From Thunnus maccoyii (lineage: Eukaryota; Chordata; Actinopteri; Scombriformes; Scombridae), in assembly GCF_910596095.1 (NCBI RefSeq), contig NC_056551.1:9590001-9654000 (forward strand): a stretch of 64,000 nucleotides of DNA. Direction: 5' to 3'. Below the pieces are notes generated by a model. It ran no database searches. It was not told the origin of the DNA and worked only from the letters and a program-made list of their open reading frames with translations. The position numbers were made by a program, and so were the translations under genes. Shown piece after piece: positions 24,677 to 38,926 of this stretch (positions within the stretch are counted from its first letter, which is position 1; every line of letters begins with the position of its first letter).

Positions 24677-24761
24677 ATGATGAAGCTTGAGGAAGCCATT
24701 TCAGTCTTCAAGATCCTCTTTCTGCTGGTTTTGGTCACGTCAAGTTATGGGATACAGAGAG
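24677..24761 (+). CDS. musk: musk exon 1: signal peptide
   Basis: Starts [20 protein letters not shown], a hydrophobic leader with likely cleavage after SSYG. The donor is GTACGT and the exon ends one base into a codon, matching the acceptor at 34170. Intron 1 is 9.4 kb. Confidence 0.85.
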
Positions 24762-27700
24762 GTACGTTTAGCCTCCATATGCTGGCACTCAAATAAGTTT
24801 TGTAAGAGTGACTTCTTCAGAATAAGTTGTCACAAAATGACTGAAGCAGATTCAGGCATTGTACACACACACACACAAACAGTATGAATTGTGTATACAG
24901 TACCTTGTTTAATTGCCTCAGCTGTTTATGACAGCTGCCTTGTGCTTAGTAAGTTCTAATAATAATAACAAAATGTAAACAGAATATACAAAAAAGGAAA
25001 ATACGATAAACAGTATGCTTTGCATGATCTTTCATCTGTATGTGTGCACATGTGTGAGTAAATATAAAGGATATAGGTCAGTAGGCTGAAAATCAACACA
25101 ACAACAAATAGATATGGAGAAAAGAAATATCACAGAGAGCATCCTTTATTCTGGCACCTGTATGTTTCTCTCTATAAAGCACGTTGAGTTCCCCCACATC
25201 CCGAGATCACCTGTTTTACACTGTGTCCTGCAGGGAAAAGGAGAAGGTGTTTATAGACCTACACAGTGTAAATCTGACTAAATCTATATCCTTCCTATAT
25301 CCTTTCGGCAGCATGTTGCAGCATGTTGTAGAGGTGGTTAGGAACTAGTCATTACCATTTCTCTATGTCACATGCACCACATCCGTACTATGAGCAGCCT
25401 TGACATCGTACCCATATTTTTACAGTAACAGAACTCAGAGGCTTTAATGGCTGTAATAAACCTCTCATCTATTGAACTTTCCATATTGAAAGTATTGATC
25501 GTGAAAAGAAAACAGGTCCAAAAATTAGGAAAAACTGACATCTCACGGGCCGTTCAAAACTTTTGACTACAGTTCAGCTGTGGCTTCAGGATTTCAGGAC
25601 ATGTGAGATGGGCACCATATCCAATGTTGGCACATTTTTACAGTCACATGCACAGGCCTGCAAATTAGACCAAAGACATACAATACATGTTTTATACAGA
25701 TATACAATACATGCTGCAGATCAGGAAAACAGGTGCTGTAGATGCTGTCACATTCTGCTGAGGTTGAGATTGTAAATGGTGAGCTGGGCTGGGTTGGCAT
25801 GGTGTTGGGTTGGACTTGGCAGATGACCTGTGCTTGGCATATCAGTGATTACAAGACTGAAATGAATGTGGATGGCTGTTTAAAAAAAGCAGCTAATGGC
25901 AGTGTTTTTGCAAATAAGGTACATTTTCATCATACAAGGGGAAATCAATCATCAAAATGTAAGAGATACCTACTGTATTTCCACAGTAACCTGCATTGTG
26001 TTGTGTGTATGGAGTATCTGTCAGGGCTTCTCAACCTTTTGTAACTTAAAAAGTTCCAAGGATCACCTTCCCAAATAAATGAAAAAAAGACAAAAAAGGA
26101 GAAAAAATAAACTGGGTTGTAAATGTGTGTTATGCCACTGTCAGCTGTATCGACCAAAATAAATATTCTACTTTCCCTCAGTGAGACACTTGGACTTGCA
26201 TCTGGGAAATAATGAAATCAAGTCGTGGTGGGATGGGTGAGATGCTGACATGCAGAGTAGCATTCAAAGTTGCTTTCAGTTTGTTCCTTGTCTTTGATTT
26301 TGTGACAGTCACAATAGAAAACCCTGACTCACATAAATAGGTGTTGGTGAAAGGCATCAGAAATTTGATTGCCTGTTTTGACAGAGAGGGTTACTGACCG
26401 ACAGCCAGTATCCAGAATAAAACGTCAACTTGTGTGAGCTGAGGCTTCAGGCTGCTTTCTGTTGATAGTTCCATCAGTTCATTTTCCAACACAGTGGACA
26501 AAGCCATGTCCTCTGAAGTAGGATCCACAGAAAAAGGGTCCAAAATCCAAAGGTTTCCATGTCGTAGGTCCTCAAACTTTCATGACAACTGATCAAATGG
26601 TGTGTTAAAGCACTGGATATGTTGACATGAGGAGGCTTCCAAAGTTTCACTTAGGGGTGAAAACATGTCAAATCATCTCTCCTTGACTCTTCTGTTCCGA
26701 GGAGGTTTTTTTCTTGAAGCCCTCAATTTTGTTTCTGCCTTGCATTGATATATTGAGCTGATTTAACTGGTCAAATATATCTAATAAGTAGGCCAATTTT
26801 GCACAAAAGTTACCATGTGTGTAATGCTCAGCAAGAGGGGAGTGCTGCTCTTCCAGAAATGTGTGCACTTCTTTCCTCAGTTCAAAAAGGCGATTAAGCA
26901 CATGTCCTCTTGAAAGCCACCTTACTTCACTGTGGTACAAGAGCTGCAAACGATCTTCATCAATTCTTTCACACAGAGCAGCAAAACACCTTGAGTTGAG
27001 TGTATCTTTCTTAATATAGTTGCCACTATATTACATATGCTATATATATATAGTTCATGTAGTTCTGGTGACATCTGCTTTGTTGCTAGACTTTCCCTAT
27101 GTAAGAAACAATGCATCCACTTGGCGTGTGGTGCCCTCTCTTGGATCTGTTTGACAACACCACAATGTATTACTGTCATTGATCTTACAAAAACTAACAA
27201 TAAAGCAGCATTGTTAAAGTCAGTCAACAAGTCAGTCACAGGCTTGCCTTTATTCTTTAAATGACAAGTTGGCATTCTATGTTATCACTCATGTCAACAT
27301 TTCTTCTGCTCACGGTGTCAGTGAAGATTGGTATTGACTGAATTTTAGTTGCAGCTGCCTCCCCCAGTAACTCTAAGCACATATCCACAGCGTTAGGCAA
27401 AATAAGCTCCTCTGCGATTGTAAAAGGTTTCTTGCTACAAGCTACATGAGCAGCAACCGTATAGCTGGCTTTCAAAGTGTCTTTTGACTGAATTGTTAAT
27501 GTTGTGATGACTTTCTGTTGTGCCTGAAGCCTGTCCCTTTTCCTTAGGAAATATTCTTTTGGGTTCCCAACACATCCCAGGTGTTTTGTGTTTAAGTGTT
27601 TCTGGAGCTTCAATAGTTTTAGCGCCTCATTTGACAGGACTTCACCACATCCAACACACTGTGCTTTTGGCTCAGCATCAGTGCCTGCCATTATGAATCC

Positions 27701-30700
27701 AAATTTAATGTATTCAGGATCATATTTCCTCACCACACGCTTTGGAGCTTTTACTGGCGCAGGGTTGTCTCCCACATCACTTTTTCGTTTCAAAAAACCA
27801 ATCCATTTCATTTCACTGCATCTGGGGTAACATAAGCTAGCTAACAGTGGCAAAACATGTTTGTCTCTACCTGGCGATGTGTTGTGACTGGCGTGGTGAT
27901 ATTCAAAAGTAACTGGTCATGGAAATTATGCATTTTAATTTGATGTGTTTTATTTATGTGAATTCTTGACACATTTAGATATACAAATAACTAGCTTTGT
28001 AAATTGCCAAAAAAAAAAAAAAAAAAAAAAATCTAACCACTGCCTCTGTGGCCCACTAGATGGCGCTCTGAGAACCACCAGTTGAGAATGGCCACCATAT
28101 GCTATGCTATAACTTTCAGCTTGTGGCTCCTGCTAAAAAACCCAACTTTCCTTTTTTAACATTTCTGTTAATTAAACAAGACATACCTCAATTAGTCAGC
28201 TTTAGAGGTGTTAGTAGGCATGGTTTTTAACTTTGGAGAGACACAGGCTAACTGTTTACACCACTCCAGCTCCATATAATTCATAGACATGAGATTGATA
28301 TCTATCGTCTCACCTCACTCTCAGAAAAAATAAATATGTAAGTAAATATGTATGTAAGTAAATATGGACTTAATGAACTATTTACAATATTTCCTTTAAA
28401 GATTTAGACTGAACTGAAACCAAACTGACATGAATGAGGTTTGTTTTTTTAATATCAAGTTCAATCATCTGTGACTTGATTGAGCTGTGCTTGGCCACAG
28501 TTTTACCAGATGTGGCTGCAAATTAATCTTTTGCAATACTGGATTGACAAGCACTGTAAAATTGTGTTATTATATCATTATTATTATTGCTCTTTGTGAG
28601 ATGGTTGCGGTTTTGAGACGTGGCTCAGTTGAGCAAAGCTGAGTTGGATGACACAAAAGGATTCACTTTCATGTGTTCTGCTGGGCAGAGCTGGCTATAT
28701 TAACTGTGTTTGATGTAATTTGAAAAGAGTGCGAGCAAACACATAGAATGGATGTTGATCATTATTAATCTGTTTTGCACATGCAGCAAATTAAAAGCAT
28801 AAGAGTGAAAAGAGAAAAAATGAATATTTCTTGGGCCTCTTCAAGGCCCATAACCTGACATGCCAGATGGTTTGTTTCACAGAGCCATCTGAGAAGTTGT
28901 CCTTGGAAACTGTTTGGAAAAGGGCAGGCACTTTCAAAAAATACTTGGCAGGAGATTGGATGAATCATCTGTCTGTCACCGTCTATCACCGTCTTACCTT
29001 GCGAGGCAGCTGGATTCATGAGATCAAGCAAGAATCCTCATAGGATGCTGATTGGTCCGAACCACTGGCGGTTCGGACACAAGCGCATTACTTGAAGCTT
29101 GACCGGATGGATGCTTGTGTGATCTTGTGATCTCGTGACCTCATGAATCCAGCTGCCTTGCAAGTTAACAAGGGCCAGTGGTAAATTTTCATTTTCAAGC
29201 TTTTAATCTTTCAGAAAAATGAACCAGTGACAGCATGAGCCAAAAACACTGCACTTACTGTAGCCAGCATGTAACCATTTAGAATTAATAATTTCTTTCT
29301 TTGATAATAACCCATTAGTGAACTAGTGTGCTGTGAGCCAGTCATGATTGCAAAATATGCTCTAATTGTCAGCATGCAAGTTAAATAGGGTGTTTAATGT
29401 TGCGTGCTAAGTTTTATGTTGTTTTAAGCTCATTTTCTTGACATACTGTATAACTGTGTGCAACATGTGTGTGTGTACTGAACTAGTACAAACAATAGAT
29501 GACTGCTAACTCTGCTAACATCTGATCTTCTGACATGCTGCAAGAACAGTTCTATTTTTGTGTTTGTTCTTGTTTGACCACAATGAAAGTTTAAAGTAAA
29601 AAACTTGTGTCTAGTCTGCATGATAGCGTGAAAGAGAGAGAATATGGTTTATAATTTGACTCAGAGTATGGAAAAAAACCTGGAGGATAAGCTGCAAATC
29701 AAAGCAAACACCAAAAGGAACCAAACGAACCAAAGGATGTTATAAGTTATGAACGGAGGGCAGCCATTGAAAAAAGGGGGAGGTTGTTTGTGCAGGGATC
29801 TACAGGGTATTGGAGTAAATAAAACACAGAAAAGACACAATCAAACATTGCGTGAGAAAGATTTATTTAGAGATCATCACAGAAAAAGGCATCTGCAATA
29901 AGGACAAAAATTCCACCAGTTAAAATAGACATATGGTCACCATCATGATGGATGAGATGTAGTGGGCCAGCAAGTTTTTTCTTGGACAAAAGGATTAAAT
30001 ACACAGATTGATAAAGAACAGCAAACTAGTACAAAGGAACAGTTTTCAGCTCTTATAACTGTATATTCTGGAGCCACACTAACACTAACAAGAATAGGTC
30101 AAAACCTAGTATATGACTGAACTGTGTATGAAATGCTAGAGGGCTTTTCATTTAAAACAACAGATACAGGAATTGGTGATAGTTGGCCGAGGTCACTGAG
30201 GAAGTTACGCCATTAGTTGGCCTTCATCACTCAGTCAGTCAGTGACAGACCTTCGTGTTTATAGGGCTGGCCCCTCTGGTCCTGCCAAAAATAAGGAAAG
30301 TGAGTGATAATGTGAGGCAGTTGGTGTGGATCAAATAGATTTGTGTTATACATACAGTAAATGCCAGATGTGACCACTGGAGGCCTTCACAGCACTGTAT
30401 CACCTCTCATGTCCAAACAACACGCAGGAGCATTTCCAAACAAAGAACCACTCACATGGTCAACTCTGGTGAGTCTCTTGTTTGGTCTAAATAATGAGTC
30501 ATGTGGCTAAGCCATAGTGGAACCTTTACTCGTCAGATGTGGTCCATCTGTTCAGGCATAATAATGGCAATAGAAATAGTAACACACTGAGGAGAAAAAA
30601 AATACACATTCTGCAACAAACACACTCAGAAAATCAAGCATCTAGTAGGCTATAACATGACACAAATACTAATCAACATTTAAAAACAAAATCTAATTCA

Positions 30701-33700
30701 AAAGTACCTAAGGGGAAGTAATACCTAACTTTAAACAAACTATACCATGATAGCTACATCAGAAAAATGTGGTAAAATTGCCCACAATGAAAAACTGTAA
30801 TCACAGTTTTTATGGAATTATTAATGCATGCTACATTTTCAAAATCTACAGAAGGAAATATTTTCTGTGTGTATTTATTGTGTTTTTTTGAGACTGTCCT
30901 CATAAGAAAACAACACAATAGGTTGTAATGTCAGTCACCCAAAAATGATATATAGTTGCATTTGAGTGACAGATGCCATCTAGTGGCCGTACTGATTATG
31001 ACCCGGAGCAGTGGTGCAGCCGAGATGATGACGTCTATATAAGTTGACAAATTTCCTCATTTGGATGTGATGGGTTGGATGGATGGTATAACCAACAATG
31101 GACTTTGCCACAGGAGACTGCTGTCTGTTTCCTGTTTCCAGCCGAGAGTGTCACATTTCCAACTGCGAGTCATTTCCAACTGCGAGTCCATAACTATGAT
31201 TGTCCCCTAACCTTAACCCCGTTGTTATTAAGTAGCTATGATGACGAAGGTCGCCTAATTTTAAGGAAGTAGTAACTTTAGCCCACACCACATGTTTCTC
31301 TAACCATAACAAAGTGATCATTTTAACCCAAACCATGATCTTTCCCTAAACCTAAACAAGTGTTTTTTGTGCCTAAACCTAACTAGACCTTAACCAGCAC
31401 TGTTGCATCATAAATCATTATTTTTTAACAGTTATTTGTAATGGTTTTAGAAAGCACAGACAAATGATGTCCTGCCAATTACTGACGATAGGGGCGCCAG
31501 ATGGTCAAACGACCTATTTAGAGGACTTGTTTTGTTTTTTTCACCTCAAAGATGTGTAGGCTACTTAAAAAAGGAATTTTTATTCTACCAAAAATATTAT
31601 TTTAGTTTATATGTGATGTATATGATAGAATAACATTAGAAAATCACACAAAACCATGATTGATTATCCACAGAGTTTAAAATCAAACTTTATTTATAGT
31701 GAGGAATCTCAGTTGCCAAGAGTGATAGCCTACTCCCTGGAAATAGTCTACTAGTTTTAAAATCACGGGTAAACCCTCATTCTTTTTGTCTATATATCAC
31801 AAGTGTACCATATCCAAATGAAACTGACTGGAAAACTATCAATGGCAGATTTTTAACCATGTTTGATGAAAGAGGTAGCCAGGGTCGGACTGAGAACAAA
31901 ATTCAGTCCTGGCAATTTTTATCTGGATCAGCCCCAACACATGCCCTTATGAGTTCTATAAAGCAACATCAGGCTATTTAAAACATATAGGCTAAGCAAT
32001 ATATATCAAATTGACAACCTAACAACAGGTGTACTTACAGGGTTTCATAAAATAATGTAATAAGTAAATAAAGAGCCAAGAAATAGCCTAGAGGGAAAGT
32101 CAGCACCCAAGTTACCAAGTTAGTGTGTTCTTCTCTGCCATCCTGTCAGTTATTTCATCAGTGTCCAAAGCTATAAGAATGTCTTTTCTGTAGTCATAAG
32201 CATGAATGCTTCAAGATATAGTGCTCTGTAATCTGTTCTTCATGAATTTTAAAGTTAAAAAGCTGTGCTTGCATGCTACTTGCATAACGGAGAGGGTCAG
32301 GTCTGGAGCTTTGCTGTTAACACTGTCACTACATGAGCTAACGTTAGCAGTCACACTTGTTGGAGGTTGCATCTTTCACTCATCCTCGGCAGCATCCTCC
32401 CTTTCATAACCCTGCTCTCCACTGGAATCAGCCTGCTAATCTGTCCAGACTCTTTCCTCCTCCTCTTGATTTGGCGGTGAACTGGACGGTAGTATGGTTG
32501 ACAACAGTTGACTATTTGGACTGTGTAACCGCCAATCAGATGGGCTGTTCCTATATCAAGTGGGCTGCAGCCAGCAGGTTACATTTCTTTTTCCCAGATT
32601 GCTGGTGGCTTTGCGGCCCACTAGGTGAGCCTGTCTGGCATTTACCAGAATTACCAGATTGCCAGTCCGAGCCTGTTGATAGCCCATCTTTGAGGCTGTA
32701 TTTAGGCACAGCACTGCTTTGATCTAAATGCTACTTGCTAACATGCAGATGCTAACCACATGTTTACAGTGTTTACCATGTTTGCTCTTTAGACTTCATG
32801 AAATGACTTAATAAAGCAGCTATTCTAGTGAGATATTTTCACCTTACTTTGACCTCAGCTAAAAGTGTATCTCAATGTTTGAAACCATATGTCTTGACCT
32901 CATGTAAGGCTTTCAGTTTGATTTACAGTAGCCCTCTTTTCATCACCCGTCCATGAGTCAAACAGCAGCAGTGACCCGGGGTTAAGGGTGGGGATGTGGG
33001 CTGTTTGTTTTCCAGCTATTGTGAAATCTTTCTTTCACAAGAGACAAAACAAATGTCCTTTAATCCCTAAGCCTTTCTTTTATCCTCCTTTCTTTCTCTA
33101 CTTTACTTGCCCCTCTTTTCTCTTGTTATTTTCTTTTCTCCTCTGTTTTCTATTTTGCCTCTACCTCTTCTCAGTTCATATAAAGTTCAAAGCAACCCTG
33201 ATGTCTCTGATCTGACTATATAAACAGTTGCTGCTTCACCCCTGCGCTCATCCTTTTCCCCTTTCATCATGTCTTTTCTTTGTTTTTACTCCCTCGCTCA
33301 TTTTCTCCTCCTCAATATTTTCCACCAGAAAGAAAAAAATAAATATCGGACTACCTTTCTAATACTGAGTTGCTTTACCCTTGTCTCACCTTGTCTGAAA
33401 ATAATCCCTCTTCTCCTTTTTCATGACTGAAACTTTACAACTGTAGCCTACCGTATGGGTGAAATAAATATGGATCATCTCTTTATTCTGGATTCACCTG
33501 GTTTATATCATGAAAAAGAATAGGTTGTTCTAATAATTTGTACATTCAGAGTACACAGAATGGGTAATTTACCCGCTTTTCTTTTAACACAGACCATCTG
33601 TTGAAATTAGATAGTAGAGAACAGCATGTACACTGGCGATGGAGCCTGTCCTTGATCGTGAAATTAAAATGTTGTCCTTGCTTCAACTTCTGCCTGAATA

Positions 33701-36700
33701 CAGAAATGAAGCTGTAACTAACAAACCTCAAAATGTCTGATAAAGTTCAACAATTAACTTGTTAAAATATACATAGCTACTGTTATCTTTCCCTCACAGT
33801 CCTCTCTTACCTCTAATCCTTTCTTTCTTCTACTCTTCCTCATATGACATTGCAAAACACCAAAATACTTCAGATGTAATTTCTGAAAAGATACAGCTGT
33901 TTGCAGTTCTCTGAATAAGACTGCACAACCCGATTTTCAACCCAATCTACCATGCCAAACTTGTGCATTGACAAATTTGTTAAGCAATAATATTGCCTGT
34001 ATGGTGAAGAAACACTTATTCTCACTGGCAACATTCATTGCCAATTTATGAAGAAAGGTACTGTTAAGGAAAGATATTGTTAAATCTTCCATGTGTCCTT
34101 TTTGCAAATAATGGACTTATTGCTTTGTTACAAAACTCTTCATGTTTTCTTTGTATGTTCTCTGCCTAGCACCTCGTATCATCACATTATTAGAGACAGT
34201 GGATGTACTACTGGATCACAATGCCACCTTTATCTGTGAGGTGGAATCCCGCCCCCCCGCTGACATCACTTGGACCAAGAATAATCAACCAATAATGTAA
34301 GTTAGCAGAGTCTACACTCGCAGGTTAATTAAGAAATATACCTTTATATCTTTATTTTGGCTACATATTTAATGCATCATACTCTTTGCCCCTCAAGTAT
34401 ATCACATTATGCATAACTAATAATTTCAATCAAAATGTTTGGATAATACTGTGGTGTCTTTTTTCTGTTAACTTTTCTTTTTTCAAGTTTCTGTAGATAG
34501 TGCTCCTTGTACCCTCACTCATAATGGCTATCATTTTTATCATTGTAAAATGGTAATAATTCAGTATTAGCTTGCTGCTAAACTTTGTCACCACAAGACT
34601 AGCCTTAAAAATGGTAAATAGCTGCTAAATTACAAAGTCACAACGCTATATGCTTAAGGTAAAACAAGAGAATATCAGTAACAGTAAGTGCTGAGTATGG
34701 CCTTTACAAAACTAACAAAGTCAAAAATGATTGAACACCTATTAAAGTTAACTTCTAATGTAGCTACAAGGCTACAGCTCAATGCTAAAAAGACAGTGAC
34801 ATTAGCTGCTAATTTTGGCCAACAAGCTAACATTAAGGTGAAATTGTAAAATATGAGCAACGTCAACATTATTTACCAGTTTTGGCTAATACTAGCAAAA
34901 AATGATACGATATTGGAAACATAGCATCTAGTTTTGACCATTGCAAGGATAAGATTAAAATAAGATAGTAAAACCTTAGTAACATTAACTGCTAACATTG
35001 GACATCACAATGCTAACATCTGCAAAAATGTATGAAATATCAATAACACCAGCTATAAACACTGGTGTGGATTTTTCAGTGTTGATAGGGCATTTGTCTT
35101 ACATGTAGCCTATGCTTCTCATGTTTCTTAATTTTCCATAACCAATAAACTTTTCCCATTGGGTTCAAGTACATGTTTTCACCTGAAGCACAAACAAACT
35201 GAAATGCAACTTCAATTTTCTCTGTATATGGTAAAAAGTTAACTGGTCACTTCACCCTTTTTGTCCCATCAGGTACTATGACCCACGGTACATTACCAGG
35301 GAGCAGGGACAGATGCTAATCATCCCTCATGTAAGAGAGTCAGACAATGGAGAGTACTGCTGCCTTGCCACTAATGGCATTGGAGAGCCAGCCAAGAGCT
35401 GTGGAGCTCTGCAGCTAAAGATGAGTATGTCTGCTTTCCTCCAAGGTTGTAGGGCTGGAATCCAGTCCATCTTGATCTACATGATCAGATGTTATAGTTG
35501 GCAACACATTGAGACAAATGGCTAAACCACTGTATCTTGTCTCTTGTCTTGTCTGTCTCTCCATCAGAGCCACAGATCAAACGCCACCCAACTAATGTAA
35601 CCCTTCTGGTTGAATCCAAAGCCGTGTTGCCTTGTGTTACTCTTGGCAACCCCAAACCAGATGTCACCTGGCTCAAAGATGATGAGCTTATTAAGGTATG
35701 CAGAAAGCTTTTGATAAGTTTCCCAATGACATGAAACATTTCACAGATTTAGCTTTAGTTAAATAATCATTGGCTGATAGTGTAGTGCAGTGTTTGTATC
35801 TGTCTGACCAAGACTGGCTATCCAGACTCCAGGTTTCTAGTGTCTCAGAGATGAAAAACAATGTTCTAATAATGTTTAGATATCAATTATATCAAAGAAA
35901 AGAAAAAGGAATCATTCCAACAAATAGTATCATCTCTCCCAGGTCACTGACCGTGTTACCATTCTTGACTATGGTGCGTTGAAGATCCATAACATACAAA
36001 AGGAAGATGCAGGACAGTATCGCTGTGTGGCCAGGAATAGCTTTGGCTTGGCCTTTTCCAAACCTGTCACCATAGAAGTACAGGGTATGTATTTTAATCT
36101 TATTTCACTATCTACACCAATATTCATACATGGTACTTTTCCTATATGCTTTGTAGATACATATATCTCTAAAAATATGTACCCATAATATGATGAGGAC
36201 CCCTGGATCTCTTCAACAGCTCCAAAAACATACTTAATATTGTTTCCTTAGACTGATACTTAATTACTTGTCCAAATTGAGAATGTGATAATTGCTTCTA
36301 AACATGTTTTGACTGGATTACATATTTCAGAGGTCCATTACAAAAAATTATGCATTACTTCTGGTCTCAAAGACCCCAGCTATAAAACATTTAATTTTCA
36401 TATGCTCTATGCTCTGTGGTAGAGTTGGAGTTAAAAGTATTTTATATGCAGTACCACTCCTTCCAAATGAAATATTTCCTTATTTAGTGTAAAAACAATG
36501 CTTTCAGTATTTTGTCCACTTTTTCAAATGCAAGCCCAGTTTGTGGCTGAGGGAAGGGTTACCATGTCCATACTTTTCTACATTTTGGAAAAGAATAGAA
36601 AGGTTTAAAGGCCATGTACACCCATGGTAAAGCCACATAGGTGAGTTTAATTGCTTTGGCTCATCAGACCTCGGACCTTTTTCAATACCAAGTTTGGACT

Positions 36701-38877
36701 TGCATACTTGGAAGTTATAACTTGGCAATTTCGATTTAGGAGTACAAACTCCGATCTCCTGATGTATCCTCAATAAAACAGGAGGAACCCAGTACACATC
36801 TGGACATTTGGTCCATACTTGGCTAGATGTGGGCTTTGATTGATGACTGATGACGTTTCACAAGTACACAAGAACACAGGTAAAGACAAGAATGCAGATT
36901 GAGAAAGGCCCCTCCTCTCAGGACTGTGTGAGCATGAGCAAACTTTGCTTGATGGACGTATTAGTCGCACCTATTGGGGAAGAACAAATTACACCTTCAT
37001 CATGCTTATTGGTACATGGAGTCACATGAATCCCCCCACCCAAACCTTTAACCTGAGCAGAGATCTAATTATCCAGAATAACTCAAAACACCTGTGGGGG
37101 TGTGCAGTGCCTTAAGAAAAAGAAAAGTTGATTTTTTAGTTCCCAAACAATGAGGAAGTAAATCCAATGTCAACAAAACACAAAGGTTAATGGTCTCTGT
37201 ATACAGTATGTACTGTACATCTACTGTATGTGTATTTACGTCTCTATACCATATGTCTGTGTGTGGTTTGTGTATGTGTCTAGCTCCAGCACGGATCCTG
37301 CGAGTTCCCAAGGAGAAAAGAGTAGCGTATGGCAGCCAGATCTCTCTGGAGTGTAACGCCACAGGAAATCCGATCCCCACCATCACCTGGCTGGAAAATG
37401 GGAATACTGTGAGTGTTCAAGTTCAGTGTGTGTTTGTGTGTGCAGTGATGTGCTCTTTGGTTTAAACCCATATGAGTTTCTAAGAGGCCATTACTGATTA
37501 TGATATTTTTCTATTGAAGCTCTCATTAGCTTATGTTTTGTGCCGAATTTGATTATGTTCAAATATGAACATTGGAGAAGAAAGAATTGGGGAATTCGTT
37601 GTATCAAAGCAAAAAGGTGGATACTGGACATCCAACCTTAGTTAAGTAAGGCAAAGGAGAGAGGAAGAGGCTTTTTGCACACTTAAATTTGCAAGCTCTC
37701 AAGTTTTTATTAATCCAATGTTTTGACATGCAAGCTCTTCATTAAAGTGTACGTCAGTGTGCAAATTTATTGTATCCCCATAAATGTCCCTCTAGCAAGG
37801 TTTCAAAGCCTCTAAAACAATAATTTGTGACACTAAAGCTCTCTAAAAGCAAAAATTATGCAATTAAATACAAAGCATCAATCCGTCCATGTCTGCCCGG
37901 TCCCATCGGCCTCTCATAAACGCCTGTGATCTCAGCAGGAATATTCTTGTCTCCTTCACAAGTGCTTGAGTTTGGCTTAAATGTCAGTCAGCACAGCCAA
38001 CATCAGAGAAATTGTATCACGTTGTTGACATTGTGACACATTGTCAGCTGGACAGCCTTACAAAATGGGAAAGCTGCGACAATAAGAGACCATGTGGCCA
38101 CAAAAGCCAATATGCATTACTGCCTGTTGAAATAGAAATAGTCACATGAAGTTTTATTAAGGAAATCTTCATCTTCACATACTGTCTATCTATCCAACAA
38201 GCACTCATAATTGGATGATAAAATATGTAGATGGTCCATACATCCCAAAACAACACATAGAAGTGTTGTCTGATGTGACGTCCCTAACATCATCATTTGT
38301 CTGTGCCTTCCAAAACCATTACAAATCACTGTTGAAAAAAATGCATGATTTTTTTAGGATGTGACAATGCCATGGTTAAGGTTTGGTTAGGTGCAGGGAA
38401 AGACCATGGTTTTGTTTAAAATAAGCACTTTATTAAGGGTAGGGGATGATCATGGTCATGGTGAAAAAAAACCAAACAATGTTGACTCATCCATCCACTC
38501 CTACCTCCTCCATAAGGAGGAGGTAGGAGTGGATGGATGGACTTTGCCAGTCTATAATAATGATTTCCTCCTTGCAATCAAACATGTATCATTTTGGGGC
38601 ATTTGCTGAAATGACTGATCCCATCATTTTTCTTGGGAGGACAATCTCATCTGATGTCTGATGTCGTCTGGTCTGCTGTCCATGTGGCTTGATCAACAAA
38701 ACAATCACTCCAAAGCAAATGATTTCTTAGTAGTCATATGCCTGAGCAAGGGCAAATACTGTAAGGACATTGGGAACACAAATCCACACCCACACACACA
38801 TACAGACAGTATATTGTAATTGACACATACAAGAAATTATCCACTTTGTCTCTTTATCCTTTGCTCACTTGCTCTGT

Positions 38878-38926
<49 letters not shown>

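Larger units (their letters stand above)
24762..34169 (+). other. musk intron 1 with its mobile-element load
   Basis: A 9.4-kb intron holding a decayed antisense hAT transposase (26022-28110), a foldback MITE (28994-29168), a dispersed repeat (about 31196-31470) and a hAT-like non-autonomous element (31880-32675). I saw no host exon in it. A distal transcription start or regulatory element could lie here but is not visible by eye. Confidence 0.6.
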
